The notes beneath the pieces were generated by a model. That model was not told the origin of the DNA, searched no databases, and worked only from the letters and a program-made list of their open reading frames with translations. From Sphingosinithalassobacter sp. CS137 (lineage in GTDB: Bacteria > Pseudomonadota > Alphaproteobacteria > Sphingomonadales > Sphingomonadaceae), in NCBI RefSeq assembly GCF_014334115.1, contig NZ_CP060494.1:1178001-1242000 (forward strand): a stretch of 64,000 bases of DNA, given 5' to 3'. Below, piece after piece: positions 22,655 to 31,614 of the stretch. The translations under genes were made by a program, and so were the position numbers. Within the stretch, counting starts at the first letter, position 1; every line of letters starts with the position of its first letter.

Positions 22655-24976
22655 ATGCCTTCTTTCGCTTCCGCCCTCGAATCCACGCTGCACAAGGCCC
22701 TTGAAGCGGCCTCGGCGCGGCGCCACGAATATGCAACGCTCGAGCATCTCCTGCTCGCGCTCGTCGACGACGAGCACGCATCGAAGGTGATGAGCGCATG
22801 CGGAGTGGATCTGGGCGAGCTCAAGACCACCGTCGCGCATTATCTCGACACTGAACTCGAGGCGCTGAAGGTGGATCAGGTGACCGATCCCTCGCCTACC
22901 AGCGGGTTTCAGCGCGTTGTCCAGCGCGCGATCCTGCACGTCCAGTCGTCCGGCCGCGACGAAGTGACCGGCGGCAACGTGCTGGTCGCGCTGTTCAGCG
23001 AGCGCGAGAGCTATGCCGTCTATTTCCTGCAGCAGCAGGACATGAGCCGCCTCGATGCCGTCAGCTACATCAGCCATGGCGTCGGCAAGGGCGGTCAGGC
23101 GGCCGAGGCGGCGACTCCCAAGGGCGCCGATGAAGCCAAGACCGAAAAGCAGGAAAAGGGCGGCAAGGGCGAAAGCGCGCTCAAGCAGTTCACGGTCGAC
23201 CTCAACGAGAAGGCGAAGGCCGGCAAGGTCGATCCGCTGATCGGCCGCGGCCCGGAGGTGGACCGCACCGTCCAGATCCTGTGCCGCCGCAGCAAGAACA
23301 ACCCGCTCTATGTGGGAGATCCCGGCGTCGGCAAGACCGCCATCGCCGAGGGGCTCGCGCGCAAGATCGTCGAAGGCGACGTGCCCGACGTGCTCAAGGA
23401 AGCGGTGATCTATTCGCTCGACATGGGAGCGCTGCTCGCCGGCACCCGCTATCGCGGCGACTTCGAGGAGCGGCTGAAGCAGGTCGTCAACGAGCTCGAG
23501 AAGCTGCCGCACGCGGTGCTGTTCATCGACGAGATCCACACCGTCATCGGCGCCGGCGCCACCTCGGGCGGCGCGATGGACGCATCGAACCTGCTCAAGC
23601 CGGCGCTGTCAGGCGGCACGATCCGCTGCATCGGATCGACGACGTACAAGGAATTCCGCAATCATTTCGAGAAGGACCGGGCGCTCCTGCGTCGGTTCCA
23701 GAAGATCGACGTCAACGAGCCGTCGGTCGAGGACACGATCAAGATCCTCTCGGGCCTGCGTTCGGCGTTCGAGGGACATCATGACGTGAAATACACCCCC
23801 GACGCGATCAAGTCGGCGGTGGAGCTGTCGGCGCGCTACATCAACGACCGCAAGCTGCCCGACAAGGCGATCGACGTGATCGACGAGGTGGGCGCAATGC
23901 AGATGCTCGTTCCGCCCAGCCGCCGCCGCAAGACGATCACGCCGAAGGAAATCGAGGCAGTGATCGCGACGATGGCGCGCATCCCGCCGAAGAGCGTTTC
24001 GAGCGACGACACAAAGGTGCTCGCGAACCTCGAAACCGATCTGAAGCGCGTGGTGTTCGGCCAGGATCAGGCGATCGACGTGCTGAGCTCGGCGATCAAG
24101 CTCAGCCGTGCTGGCCTGCGCGATCCCGACAAGCCGATCGGCAACTATCTGTTCAGCGGCCCCACCGGCGTCGGCAAGACCGAGGTAGCACGCCAGTTGG
24201 CGACGATCCTGGGCATCCCGCTCCAGCGGTTCGACATGTCCGAATATATGGAGCGCCACAGCGTCTCGCGGCTGATCGGCGCGCCTCCGGGCTATGTCGG
24301 CTATGATCAGGGGGGTCTGCTCACCGACGCTGTCGACCAGCAGCCGCACAGCGTGCTGCTGCTCGACGAGATCGAGAAGGCGCATCCGGATCTGTTCAAC
24401 ATCCTGCTGCAGGTGATGGACAACGGGAAGCTCACCGATCACCACGGCAAGACGGTCGATTTCCGCAACACCATCCTCATCATGACCACCAATGCCGGTG
24501 CGTCGGACATGGCCAAGGAAAGCGTGGGCTTCGGCAACATCAGCCGCGAGGACGTGCAGGAAGAAGCCGTGAAGAATCTCTTCACCCCCGAATTCCGCAA
24601 CCGCCTCGATGCGATCGTGCCGTTCGGATACCTGCCGCCCGAAGTGGTCGAGCGCGTGGTCGAGAAGTTCATCCTGCAGCTCGAGCTTCAGCTCGCCGAT
24701 CGCGGGGTGCACATCCAGCTCGACGACGAGTCGAAGGCGTGGCTCACCGAGCGCGGCTACGACAAGCTGTATGGCGCGCGCCCGATGGGTCGCCTGATCC
24801 AGGAGAAGATCAAGCAGCCGCTGGCCGAGGAACTGCTGTTCGGTAAGCTGCTCCACGGCGGCGAAGTGAACGTCCATATGAAGGACGGCGCGCTCGCCTT
24901 CGAGATCGTCCCCGCGCCACCCAAGAAGCCGCGCAAGAAGGGCGGCAGCAAGGCGGCCAAAGCCGAAGCCAAATAA
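22655..24976 (+). CDS. clpA: ATP-dependent Clp protease ATP-binding subunit ClpA
   Basis: 773 residues. An N-terminal Clp_N repeat ('LEHLLLALVDDEHA') binds adaptors. It is followed by two AAA+ modules with Walker A 'GDPGVGKT' (about residue 221) and 'GPTGVGKT' (about 502), Walker B 'LFIDEIHT' and 'LLLDEIEKAH', and the pore loop 'GTRYRGDFEERL'. The absence of a ClpB-type middle coiled coil marks it as ClpA. It unfolds proteins for ClpP, including N-end-rule substrates via ClpS. A clpS gene often lies directly upstream of clpA in proteobacteria, but none is present here. A GC hairpin without a T-run follows the stop. Confidence 0.96.
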   Translation: MPSFASALESTLHKALEAASARRHEYATLEHLLLALVDDEHASKVMSACGVDLGELKTTVAHYLDTELEALKVDQVTDPSPTSGFQRVVQRAILHVQSSGRDEVTGGNVLVALFSERESYAVYFLQQQDMSRLDAVSYISHGVGKGGQAAEAATPKGADEAKTEKQEKGGKGESALKQFTVDLNEKAKAGKVDPLIGRGPEVDRTVQILCRRSKNNPLYVGDPGVGKTAIAEGLARKIVEGDVPDVLKEAVIYSLDMGALLAGTRYRGDFEERLKQVVNELEKLPHAVLFIDEIHTVIGAGATSGGAMDASNLLKPALSGGTIRCIGSTTYKEFRNHFEKDRALLRRFQKIDVNEPSVEDTIKILSGLRSAFEGHHDVKYTPDAIKSAVELSARYINDRKLPDKAIDVIDEVGAMQMLVPPSRRRKTITPKEIEAVIATMARIPPKSVSSDDTKVLANLETDLKRVVFGQDQAIDVLSSAIKLSRAGLRDPDKPIGNYLFSGPTGVGKTEVARQLATILGIPLQRFDMSEYMERHSVSRLIGAPPGYVGYDQGGLLTDAVDQQPHSVLLLDEIEKAHPDLFNILLQVMDNGKLTDHHGKTVDFRNTILIMTTNAGASDMAKESVGFGNISREDVQEEAVKNLFTPEFRNRLDAIVPFGYLPPEVVERVVEKFILQLELQLADRGVHIQLDDESKAWLTERGYDKLYGARPMGRLIQEKIKQPLAEELLFGKLLHGGEVNVHMKDGALAFEIVPAPPKKPRKKGGSKAAKAEAK

Positions 24977-25123
24977 AGGCAACCGGGCCGGTTCCTCCCA
25001 CGGAGTCGGCCCGGAACCGCGACGCGCGGTGCAGCAGCGCCCGCCCGCTAAAATCTTGTCGGATCGCCCTCCGCTGGAGCGATCTTAATCACTCCTTCGC
25101 CATCGAGCGCCTATAATTCCGGT

Positions 25124-26827
25124 ATGGGATCGGGGCGGGGACTGTTACTTTGGGCGCTGGGGCTGCTGTGCCTTTCAGCCGCGCTGCTGGCGCCTGCGCC
25201 ATCGCGCGCGGCAGGCGGCGTGGTCGGCACGCCGCTGCGGGTCTGCATTCTTCCCGCCGAGCCGGGCATGGACCCGGCAACGCTTCTCCGCCAGCCGGAA
25301 CGCTTCGACTGCGCCACGCCGCAGGCCGAGTTCGGGTCCGGTGACTATTGGGTTCTCTCCTCCGACATCGGCGAACGCTCGCGCGCCCGGCGGCCGCTGA
25401 CGGTCCGCATCGCCAGCGTATGGCAACGCGGCCTCGATGTTCACGTCCTCTATGCCGACGGCGAAGTGGCGACAGAAACGGCCGATGCCTCGGGCATCTC
25501 GCGCCACATCGAACTCGGCGCGATCGTCGAGCACGAGCTGCCGCTCCGCAAGGCGGAGGTCGTCCGCGTCCTGTGGCATGTGAAGGATGCGGCCAATCTG
25601 CGCGGCATTCTGATCGGTCCGCGCCTGGCAACGCGCGACCAGTCGACTCAGTCCAATCTCGTGATGGGCGCCGTCTATGCCGCCTTCGGGGGCCTGTGCA
25701 TCGCGTTGGTCGTGTACAATCTCGCCCTGTGGGGAGCACTGCGCCACAGGTTTCAGCTGGCCTATTGCGCGATGGTCGGCGGACTTCTGATCTATGCCGT
25801 CTCCTCGTCGGGCGCTCTGGCCTGGCTATGGCCGGAGATCGCGAACACTACGCGGCTGCGAGTCAACCATCTGATGCTCGCACTCTCGGGCGCCGCGGCG
25901 CTCGTCTTTGCGCGCACCTTCTTCGAGGCACGCGTGTTCGAAGGATGGATGGGACGGCTCACCACCGCGATGGTCGTCGCGCTGGTGACCGCCGGGTTCG
26001 GCTTCTTCCTGTTCGCGCCCTATGCGATTCACCTGGCCGACCGGCTCTATGCCCTCATCTTCCTGGCCGTGCCGGCGGTGCTGGCGCCGATGCTGTGGCG
26101 GGCGTGGCGACAGCGAAGCAACTATCTCTGGCTGTTCGCAGTCGCCTGGGCGCTGCCGATCAGCACCGCGGTGGCTCGCGCGCTGCACAATCTGGGGCTG
26201 ATCCCCTGGAACTTCTGGCTCGACAATTCGACGATCCTGTCGATGGCGGCCGAGGCGCTGATCTCGAGTCTCGCGATCGCCTATCGCATCCGCATCCTCA
26301 GCCGCGAGCGCGACGAGGCGATCACCGCGGAGACGATGGCGCGACGGCTGGCGGAAACCGATCCGCTGACCGGGCTGCTCAACCGCCGCGCCTTTCTGGA
26401 GCATTCGATCGGCCGCACCGGTCGTCAGACGCTGCTGATCGCCGACATCGACCATTTCAAGCGAGTGAACGACACGCTGGGCCACGACGGCGGCGACGAA
26501 GTGCTGCGCGTGTTCGCCCGCGTGCTGCGCGCCAGCGTTCCGGCGAGTGCGCTCGTCGCGCGGCTGGGCGGCGAGGAATTCGCGATCATCACCCACAGCG
26601 ACGAGCCGGTGCCCGCCGAGGCGCTGCTCGCGCGGCTGCGCGCCGCACGCATGCCGTTCGATCTGTCAGTAACCGCCAGCGTCGGCGTGTGCAGCGGCCC
26701 GCTCGCGACGGAAATCGAGTGGAAGACGCTGTATCGCGGCGCCGACGCCGCGCTTTTCGATGCCAAGGCTGCCGGCCGCGACCGCGCCCGCGCCGCACGC
26801 CCAGAAACGCCCGCCGCGGCGGCGTGA
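25124..26827 (+). CDS. Membrane diguanylate cyclase (7TMR-DISM sensor plus GGDEF)
   Basis: 567 residues. A signal peptide (ending near 'SRAAGG') precedes a periplasmic domain of about 150 residues, then seven membrane segments (about residues 180-390) in the 7TMR-DISM arrangement, then 'RDEAITAETMARRLAETDPLTGLLNRRAFL' in parts leading into the GGDEF domain. The active site is 'GGEEF' at residues 482-486, with 'DIDHFKRVNDTLGHDGGD' for metal and GTP binding, so it should make cyclic di-GMP. No clear RxxD inhibitory site precedes GGEEF. The periplasmic domain suggests sensing of an extracytoplasmic ligand. No partner gene is adjacent. Confidence 0.92.
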   Translation: MGSGRGLLLWALGLLCLSAALLAPAPSRAAGGVVGTPLRVCILPAEPGMDPATLLRQPERFDCATPQAEFGSGDYWVLSSDIGERSRARRPLTVRIASVWQRGLDVHVLYADGEVATETADASGISRHIELGAIVEHELPLRKAEVVRVLWHVKDAANLRGILIGPRLATRDQSTQSNLVMGAVYAAFGGLCIALVVYNLALWGALRHRFQLAYCAMVGGLLIYAVSSSGALAWLWPEIANTTRLRVNHLMLALSGAAALVFARTFFEARVFEGWMGRLTTAMVVALVTAGFGFFLFAPYAIHLADRLYALIFLAVPAVLAPMLWRAWRQRSNYLWLFAVAWALPISTAVARALHNLGLIPWNFWLDNSTILSMAAEALISSLAIAYRIRILSRERDEAITAETMARRLAETDPLTGLLNRRAFLEHSIGRTGRQTLLIADIDHFKRVNDTLGHDGGDEVLRVFARVLRASVPASALVARLGGEEFAIITHSDEPVPAEALLARLRAARMPFDLSVTASVGVCSGPLATEIEWKTLYRGADAALFDAKAAGRDRARAARPETPAAAA

Positions 26828-26884
26828 TCGGTTGCGCCGGCACCGAAGCGTCAGTAGAGATGGCGCAGCGAAACGAGGTGTAGC

Positions 26885-27091
26885 ATGCGTAGCCGACGTA
26901 GGATCGTCCTTGCCGTCATGGGGCTCCTGCTGGTCGCCGGTCTCGCGATGAAGCCGCCGAGCGCAGATATTCGCATACTGGCCCATTCGGCGGACGACAG
27001 CGCACCCAGCCGGATGCAGGCGGGTGTGAACATCGGCCTCCTCGCCGTCTCGCTGCTGGTGACCTGGAGCAGCAAGCGGCTGCGCGACTAG
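26885..27091 (+). CDS. Small membrane protein of unknown function
   Basis: 68 residues with a basic N-terminus, one hydrophobic segment ('IVLAVMGLLLVAGLAM'), a polar middle and a second hydrophobic segment ('AGVNIGLLAVSLLVTW') ending in 'SSKRLRD'. A GAGGTG ribosome site stands 6 nt before the ATG. No family is recognised. It sits between the diguanylate cyclase and the acyl-CoA ligase genes. Confidence 0.55.
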   Translation: MRSRRRIVLAVMGLLLVAGLAMKPPSADIRILAHSADDSAPSRMQAGVNIGLLAVSLLVTWSSKRLRD

Positions 27092-27139
27092 CGCTAGCGC
27101 TGCTTGCCTGAGCGGAGCGAGCCGCTTACACCTGTGTCA

Positions 27140-28846
27140 ATGAATACTCCCGAGCAGGCGTGGCGCGCGGCATATCGGCATCCCGGTCCCTGGGACGCCG
27201 AATTCCCTCCCCTTTCGATGGTCGATCTTTTCGAAGAAAGCGCGCAACGCTGCGGCCCTCGCCCACTGATCGATTTCATGGGGCGCAAGTTCAGCTATGC
27301 CGAGACGCTCGACGGCGCGAATCGCGTCGCCTGCGGGCTGAAGGCACTGGGCTACGGACGCGGCGACCGGATCGGGCTCTTCCTGCCCAATGTGCCGCAT
27401 TATGCCGCCGCCTATTACGGCATCCTCAAGCTGGGTGCAGTGGCGGTCAATTTCTCGCCGCTCTACACGGTCGACGAACTCTCCGAACAGGTCGCCGATT
27501 CGGGTACCCGGCTGCTGTTCACCATCTCCGCCTCCGCGCTGCTGCCGACTGCGCTCGAGGTGCTCGACAAGAGCGGCCTCGAACGGCTGGTGGTGGGATC
27601 GGTGGCGGGCGCCCTGCCGCCCGCAAAGTCGCTGTTCTACCGGCTGCTCCGCGGCAGCGAGGTTGCCAAGCGGCCCGACGATCCGCGCGTTTCCGCCTTT
27701 TCGGCGCTGATCGACAATGACGGCGGCTGCGAACGCCCCGAGCTCGATCCCGAGCAGGACGTCGCGCTGATCCAATATACCGGCGGCACCACCGGCACGC
27801 CCAAGGGCGCGATGCTCACGCACCAGAATCTGTCGGCCAACGCCCGCCAGGTCGCCCGACTCGATCCCGAGCTGGGGCAGAGCACCGACCGCATCCTCGG
27901 CGTGCTGCCGCTGTTCCACGTCTTCGCCAACACCTGTGTGCTCAACCGCACGGTGGCCACCGGCGGCGAGATCGTGATGCTGCCGCGCTTCAACGCCGAA
28001 CAGGCGCTGACCGCGATCGACCGGACGAAGCCGACGGCGCTCCCCGGCGTGCCGACCATGTATCAGGCGCTGCTCGATCATCCCAAGATCGCGCGCACCG
28101 ATTTTTCGGCACTGCGCTATTGCGTCTCCGGCGGCGCGCCATTGCCCCAGGAACTGAAGCAGCGCTGGGAAGCGGCGACGGGATCGACGCTGATCGAAGG
28201 CTATGGTCTGTCGGAAAGCTCGGGCGTGGTCTCGAGCAATCCCTATGCCGGTCACAACAAACCCGGCACGATCGGCCAGCCGATCCAGGCGACCAGCGTG
28301 GCACTGGTCGACAAGGGCGATCCGCACAAGCCGGCGCCGGACGGCGAACCGGGCGAGATCGTGATCCACGGGCCGCAGATCATGAAAGGCTATTGGAATC
28401 GGCCCGAAGCCGACGCCGGGGTGTTCGTCGACACTCCGGACGGGCGGCGCTGGCTGCGCACCGGCGACGTCGGCGCCATCGACGAAGACGGTTTCATCCG
28501 CGTGGTCGACCGGCTGAAGGACATGATCGCCGTCGGCGGCTTCAAGGTCTTCCCGAGCCAGATCGAACACATCCTCTACGGCCACCCCGCCGTGAAGGAA
28601 GCGCTCGTGATCGGACTGCCCGACACGTATCTGGGCGAGCACCCCCGCGCCTATGTGACGATGATCGAAGGGGCATCCGCGACCGATACCGAGCTGACGG
28701 AATGGCTCAACGCCAAGGTGGGCAAGCACGAGCGAGTCGATCGGGTGGTGATCCGCCAGGAGCTGCCAAAGACGATGATCGGCAAATTGAGCCGCAAGGA
28801 TCTCATCGCCGAAGTGATGGCCGAGGCGGACGGCACGGGGCGCTGA
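27140..28846 (+). CDS. fadD: Long-chain fatty acid-CoA ligase
   Basis: 568 residues of the ANL adenylating superfamily. The phosphate loop 'YTGGTTGTPKGAML' is at about residue 213, with 'GYGLSESSGV', the 'LRTGDVG' aspartate, 'DRLKDMIAVGGFKVFPSQIE' (hinge, in parts) and the C-terminal lysine region 'KTMIGKLSRKDL'. Length and motifs fit FadD-type ligases that activate fatty acids with ATP and CoA for beta-oxidation. The ATG at 27140 is used; a TTG 36 nt upstream is also in frame. The symbol reflects the family; the chain-length preference is unknown. Confidence 0.9.
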   Translation: MNTPEQAWRAAYRHPGPWDAEFPPLSMVDLFEESAQRCGPRPLIDFMGRKFSYAETLDGANRVACGLKALGYGRGDRIGLFLPNVPHYAAAYYGILKLGAVAVNFSPLYTVDELSEQVADSGTRLLFTISASALLPTALEVLDKSGLERLVVGSVAGALPPAKSLFYRLLRGSEVAKRPDDPRVSAFSALIDNDGGCERPELDPEQDVALIQYTGGTTGTPKGAMLTHQNLSANARQVARLDPELGQSTDRILGVLPLFHVFANTCVLNRTVATGGEIVMLPRFNAEQALTAIDRTKPTALPGVPTMYQALLDHPKIARTDFSALRYCVSGGAPLPQELKQRWEAATGSTLIEGYGLSESSGVVSSNPYAGHNKPGTIGQPIQATSVALVDKGDPHKPAPDGEPGEIVIHGPQIMKGYWNRPEADAGVFVDTPDGRRWLRTGDVGAIDEDGFIRVVDRLKDMIAVGGFKVFPSQIEHILYGHPAVKEALVIGLPDTYLGEHPRAYVTMIEGASATDTELTEWLNAKVGKHERVDRVVIRQELPKTMIGKLSRKDLIAEVMAEADGTGR

Positions 28847-28883
28847 GCTTGCAGCGCTGTATTGCGTGTGTAATACAGTGGGC

Positions 28884-29885
28884 ATGCGAAGACTGCTCCT
28901 CCTGTCGGCGGCGCTGGCGCTCGCCGCCCCTGCCCTGCCTGCCACGGCGCAGACCGCCCCGAGCAACATCAGCTATGTGGAGGCCGAGCTCCTCCCGGAC
29001 GGCGAGATCGTCACGCGCACGAACGCGAGCGGCCGCGCCGATGCACGCTACGAAGCGGGTTCGATTTCCAAATTTGCCTGCACGCTCGCGGCGCTCGATC
29101 TTCAGCGCGCGGGCAGGCTGCGCCTTACCGACACCCTGGCGACGCTGCTTCCCGACTATCGCGGTGCGCACGCCGATCGGATCACACTGGAGCAACTGCT
29201 GCAGAACCGCAGCGGCATCGCCGACGGGCTGATGGCGGCCGTGCGCGCCGATCCGGCAGCAACGCTCGCGCTCGACCTCACGCCGATGGAGGCGGTCAAT
29301 CGCTTCGGCACCCGCTACACCGAAGACGCGCCGGGCACCGCCTTCGACTATGCCATCCTCAACTGGACATTCGTCCAGGCGATCCTCGAGCGCGCGAGCG
29401 GACAGTCGATCCACGACGTGCTGCGAGAGCGGGTGTACGAGCCCGCCGGCATGGCGAGCAGCACCAGTTTCACCGGCACGCTTCCGGGCCCCGATCCGGT
29501 GCGCCCGCTGGGACAGACGCTGCCGATCCCGCCCTATCTCGTCTGCGCGGGCGGCACCGCCGCGACTCCCGCCGACCTCATCCGGCTGCTGCGCCATCCC
29601 TATACGCCCGGCTATCCCGAAGCGGACCGCCGCGCGCTGGAGACGGTGGCCAGCCCGGAAAGCCACTATGGCCTCGGCGGCCGCACGCGCAGCGTCACCG
29701 TGGATGGCGTGATGCACCAGCTCAGCTGGAAGAGCGGTAGCAACGGCGCGTTCAAGTCGCGGGCGGTCTATGATCCGGTCACCGACACCGGCTATGCGAT
29801 CATGACCAACGAGGATGCGGTCGATCTGGTCGAGCAGCGCCAGTCCGACTGGGTGCGCGAGCGGCTGGGAGTGACGCTCGACTGA
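28884..29885 (+). CDS. Serine hydrolase of the beta-lactamase/D-Ala-D-Ala carboxypeptidase fold
   Basis: 333 residues with a signal peptide ending in 'LPATAQ', so it is periplasmic or secreted. The SxxK catalytic motif is 'SISK' (Ser60-Lys63) and the YxN-like motif is in 'FDYAILNW'. The third (K/H)xG-type motif is less clear, perhaps within 'WKSGSNGAFKS'. These class C-like hydrolases include esterases and peptidases, so it should not be read as a resistance enzyme. It begins 37 nt after fadD and may be cotranscribed. An in-frame GTG 18 nt upstream is an alternative start. Confidence 0.82.
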   Translation: MRRLLLLSAALALAAPALPATAQTAPSNISYVEAELLPDGEIVTRTNASGRADARYEAGSISKFACTLAALDLQRAGRLRLTDTLATLLPDYRGAHADRITLEQLLQNRSGIADGLMAAVRADPAATLALDLTPMEAVNRFGTRYTEDAPGTAFDYAILNWTFVQAILERASGQSIHDVLRERVYEPAGMASSTSFTGTLPGPDPVRPLGQTLPIPPYLVCAGGTAATPADLIRLLRHPYTPGYPEADRRALETVASPESHYGLGGRTRSVTVDGVMHQLSWKSGSNGAFKSRAVYDPVTDTGYAIMTNEDAVDLVEQRQSDWVRERLGVTLD

Positions 29886-29896
29886 GCCAGCGCGGC

Positions 29897-31279
29897 TCAG
29901 TCGCCGCCCGCCTGTCCGCCGCCGTACATCACGCTCTTCAGGTTCATGAACTCGTGCAGCCCCCAGGGCCCCAGCTCGCGGCCGTGGCCAGAGCGCTTCA
30001 CACCGCCGAACGGTGCTTCGGGCGTCGAGGCGAGCATCGTGTTCACTGCCGTCATTCCCGCTTCGATGTCGCGCACGAAACGCTCGATTTCGGCCTCGTC
30101 CTGCGTGAACACGCTCGATCCCAAGCCATAGGGAACGTCATTGGCGATAGCGATCGCCTCGTCGATGTCGCCTGCCTTGAAGACCATCGCGACCGGGCCG
30201 AACACTTCCTCCTGCGCCGTCTCGCTGTCGCGCGGTACGTCGGTCAGCACGCCGGGTGTCATCCATGCTCCCTCGCGGTCGATCTTCTCCGCGCCGAACA
30301 GCAATGTCGCGCCGGCTTCCTTCGCGCGGGCGACCTGCTCCAGCACGGCGTCGCGCTGCCCGATGCTGGAGAGCGGCCCCAACTCGGTATTCTCGTCCAT
30401 CGGATCGCCGATCCTCACTGCCTTCATTCCCTCCGCGAACCGATCGAGGAATTCGTCATAGACGTCGCTGTGCACGATCATCCGCTTGGCGCAGATGCAC
30501 GACTGGCCCGCGTTCTGGACGCGCGCCTTCACTGCGTTCTTCACCGCGGCATCCATGTCGGCCGAGGGCATCACGATCAGCGGATCCGACCCGCCGAGTT
30601 CGAGCACCACCTTCTTGAGCGCGCGGCCCGCCGCCTCGGCTACCTTCGCGCCTGCGCCCTCGCTGCCCGTCAGCGTGGCCGCCACCACCCGATCGTCAGC
30701 GATGATATCGGACACCTTGTCGGACTTGATGGGCAGGTTCTGGAACACGCCGTCGGGCGCGCCCGCGGTACTCACCATCTGCTGGATCAGCGCTGCGCAT
30801 CCCTGCGTGATCGAGGCGTGTTTCAGCAGCCCGACATTGCCCGCCAGGATCGTGGGCGCCAGGAAGCGCACCACCTGCCAATAGGGGAAGTTCCACGGCA
30901 TGATGGCGAGCACCGGCCCCTGCGGCAGCCACCGCGCCACCGCCTTGCCGCTCGCCGTGTCGATCGTCACCGGCTCCAGATGCGCGGGGCCCTGCTCGGC
31001 ATAATAGCGAAAGCCGGCGACGCATTTCTCGACCTCGGCGATCGCCTGCGCGATCGGCTTGCCCATTTCGGCAGTGCAGGTTTCGGCGAGGTGGCGCTTG
31101 TTCGCCTCGAACCGGTCGGCGATTGCGATCAGCAGTTCGGTGCGCCGCGCGATGTCGCTGTCGCGCCACGAGCGGAATGCGGTCTGCGCCCGCTCCAAGG
31201 CGAAGTTGACGCCCCCGTCGTCGATTTCGGGTATCGCCTCGCGCTGCTCGCCGGTGGCGGGATTGATGCTGGTGAACAT
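29897..31279 (-). CDS. NAD(P)-dependent succinate-semialdehyde dehydrogenase-like aldehyde dehydrogenase
   Basis: 460 residues, matching the short (Sad/YneI) group. Features: 'IMPWNFPYWQVVRF' (cofactor entrance), 'LTGSEGAGAKVAEAAGR', 'LELGGSDPLIV' (catalytic Glu) and 'NAGQSCICAKR' with nucleophile Cys261. It oxidises succinate semialdehyde or a similar aldehyde to the acid in the cytoplasm. The ATG at 31279 is chosen because the residues after it, 'FTSINPATGE', are the family N-terminus. It is divergent from xseB with an 82-nt gap. The exact aldehyde is inferred only from the subfamily pattern. Confidence 0.9.
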   Translation of the reverse strand: MFTSINPATGEQREAIPEIDDGGVNFALERAQTAFRSWRDSDIARRTELLIAIADRFEANKRHLAETCTAEMGKPIAQAIAEVEKCVAGFRYYAEQGPAHLEPVTIDTASGKAVARWLPQGPVLAIMPWNFPYWQVVRFLAPTILAGNVGLLKHASITQGCAALIQQMVSTAGAPDGVFQNLPIKSDKVSDIIADDRVVAATLTGSEGAGAKVAEAAGRALKKVVLELGGSDPLIVMPSADMDAAVKNAVKARVQNAGQSCICAKRMIVHSDVYDEFLDRFAEGMKAVRIGDPMDENTELGPLSSIGQRDAVLEQVARAKEAGATLLFGAEKIDREGAWMTPGVLTDVPRDSETAQEEVFGPVAMVFKAGDIDEAIAIANDVPYGLGSSVFTQDEAEIERFVRDIEAGMTAVNTMLASTPEAPFGGVKRSGHGRELGPWGLHEFMNLKSVMYGGGQAGGD

Positions 31280-31361
31280 GGCCGCTCCTTTTGCTCGCTC
31301 CCACAACCCGCCGGTCCATCGGGAGTTGCAATCGCGCCATCGCCTGCCGCATAGCGCGGCC

Positions 31362-31607
31362 ATGGCAGAGGATACGGATATCGCCGAGCTTTCGTTCGAA
31401 GCGGCGTTGAAAGAGCTGGAGCGGATCGTCGCGCGGCTCGAAAGCGGCGAGGCGCAGCTTCAGGAAGCGATCGACCTCTATGAGCGCGGCGACCGGCTGC
31501 GCCGCCAGTGCGCCGCGCGGCTCGACGCGGCGCAGGCGCGGATCGAAGCCATTCGCGTCGATGCCGAAGGGCGGCCGACCGGCGCCGCTCCGTTCGACGC
31601 CGGCTGA
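31362..31607 (+). CDS. xseB: Exodeoxyribonuclease VII small subunit
   Basis: 81 residues, the expected size. The family motif 'SFEAALKELERIVARLESGE' and 'LQEAIDLYERGDRL' are clear. XseB binds several-fold to XseA to form the single-strand exonuclease used in mismatch and crosslink repair; xseA is not in this window. The stop is 7 nt before ispA, the common xseB-ispA arrangement. Confidence 0.93.
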   Translation: MAEDTDIAELSFEAALKELERIVARLESGEAQLQEAIDLYERGDRLRRQCAARLDAAQARIEAIRVDAEGRPTGAAPFDAG

Positions 31608-31614
31608 TCCGCCC

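Noticed and set aside
24977..25123. Classical terminator after clpA
   Set aside because: A 7-bp CCGGGCC/GGCCCGG stem exists but without a T-run, so it is not called.
27137..28969. 610-codon minus-strand open frame
   Set aside because: Antisense to fadD, no motif, no ribosome site.
28884..29885. Antibiotic-resistance beta-lactamase
   Set aside because: Only the general serine hydrolase fold is supported; the third motif is unclear and many relatives are esterases or peptidases.
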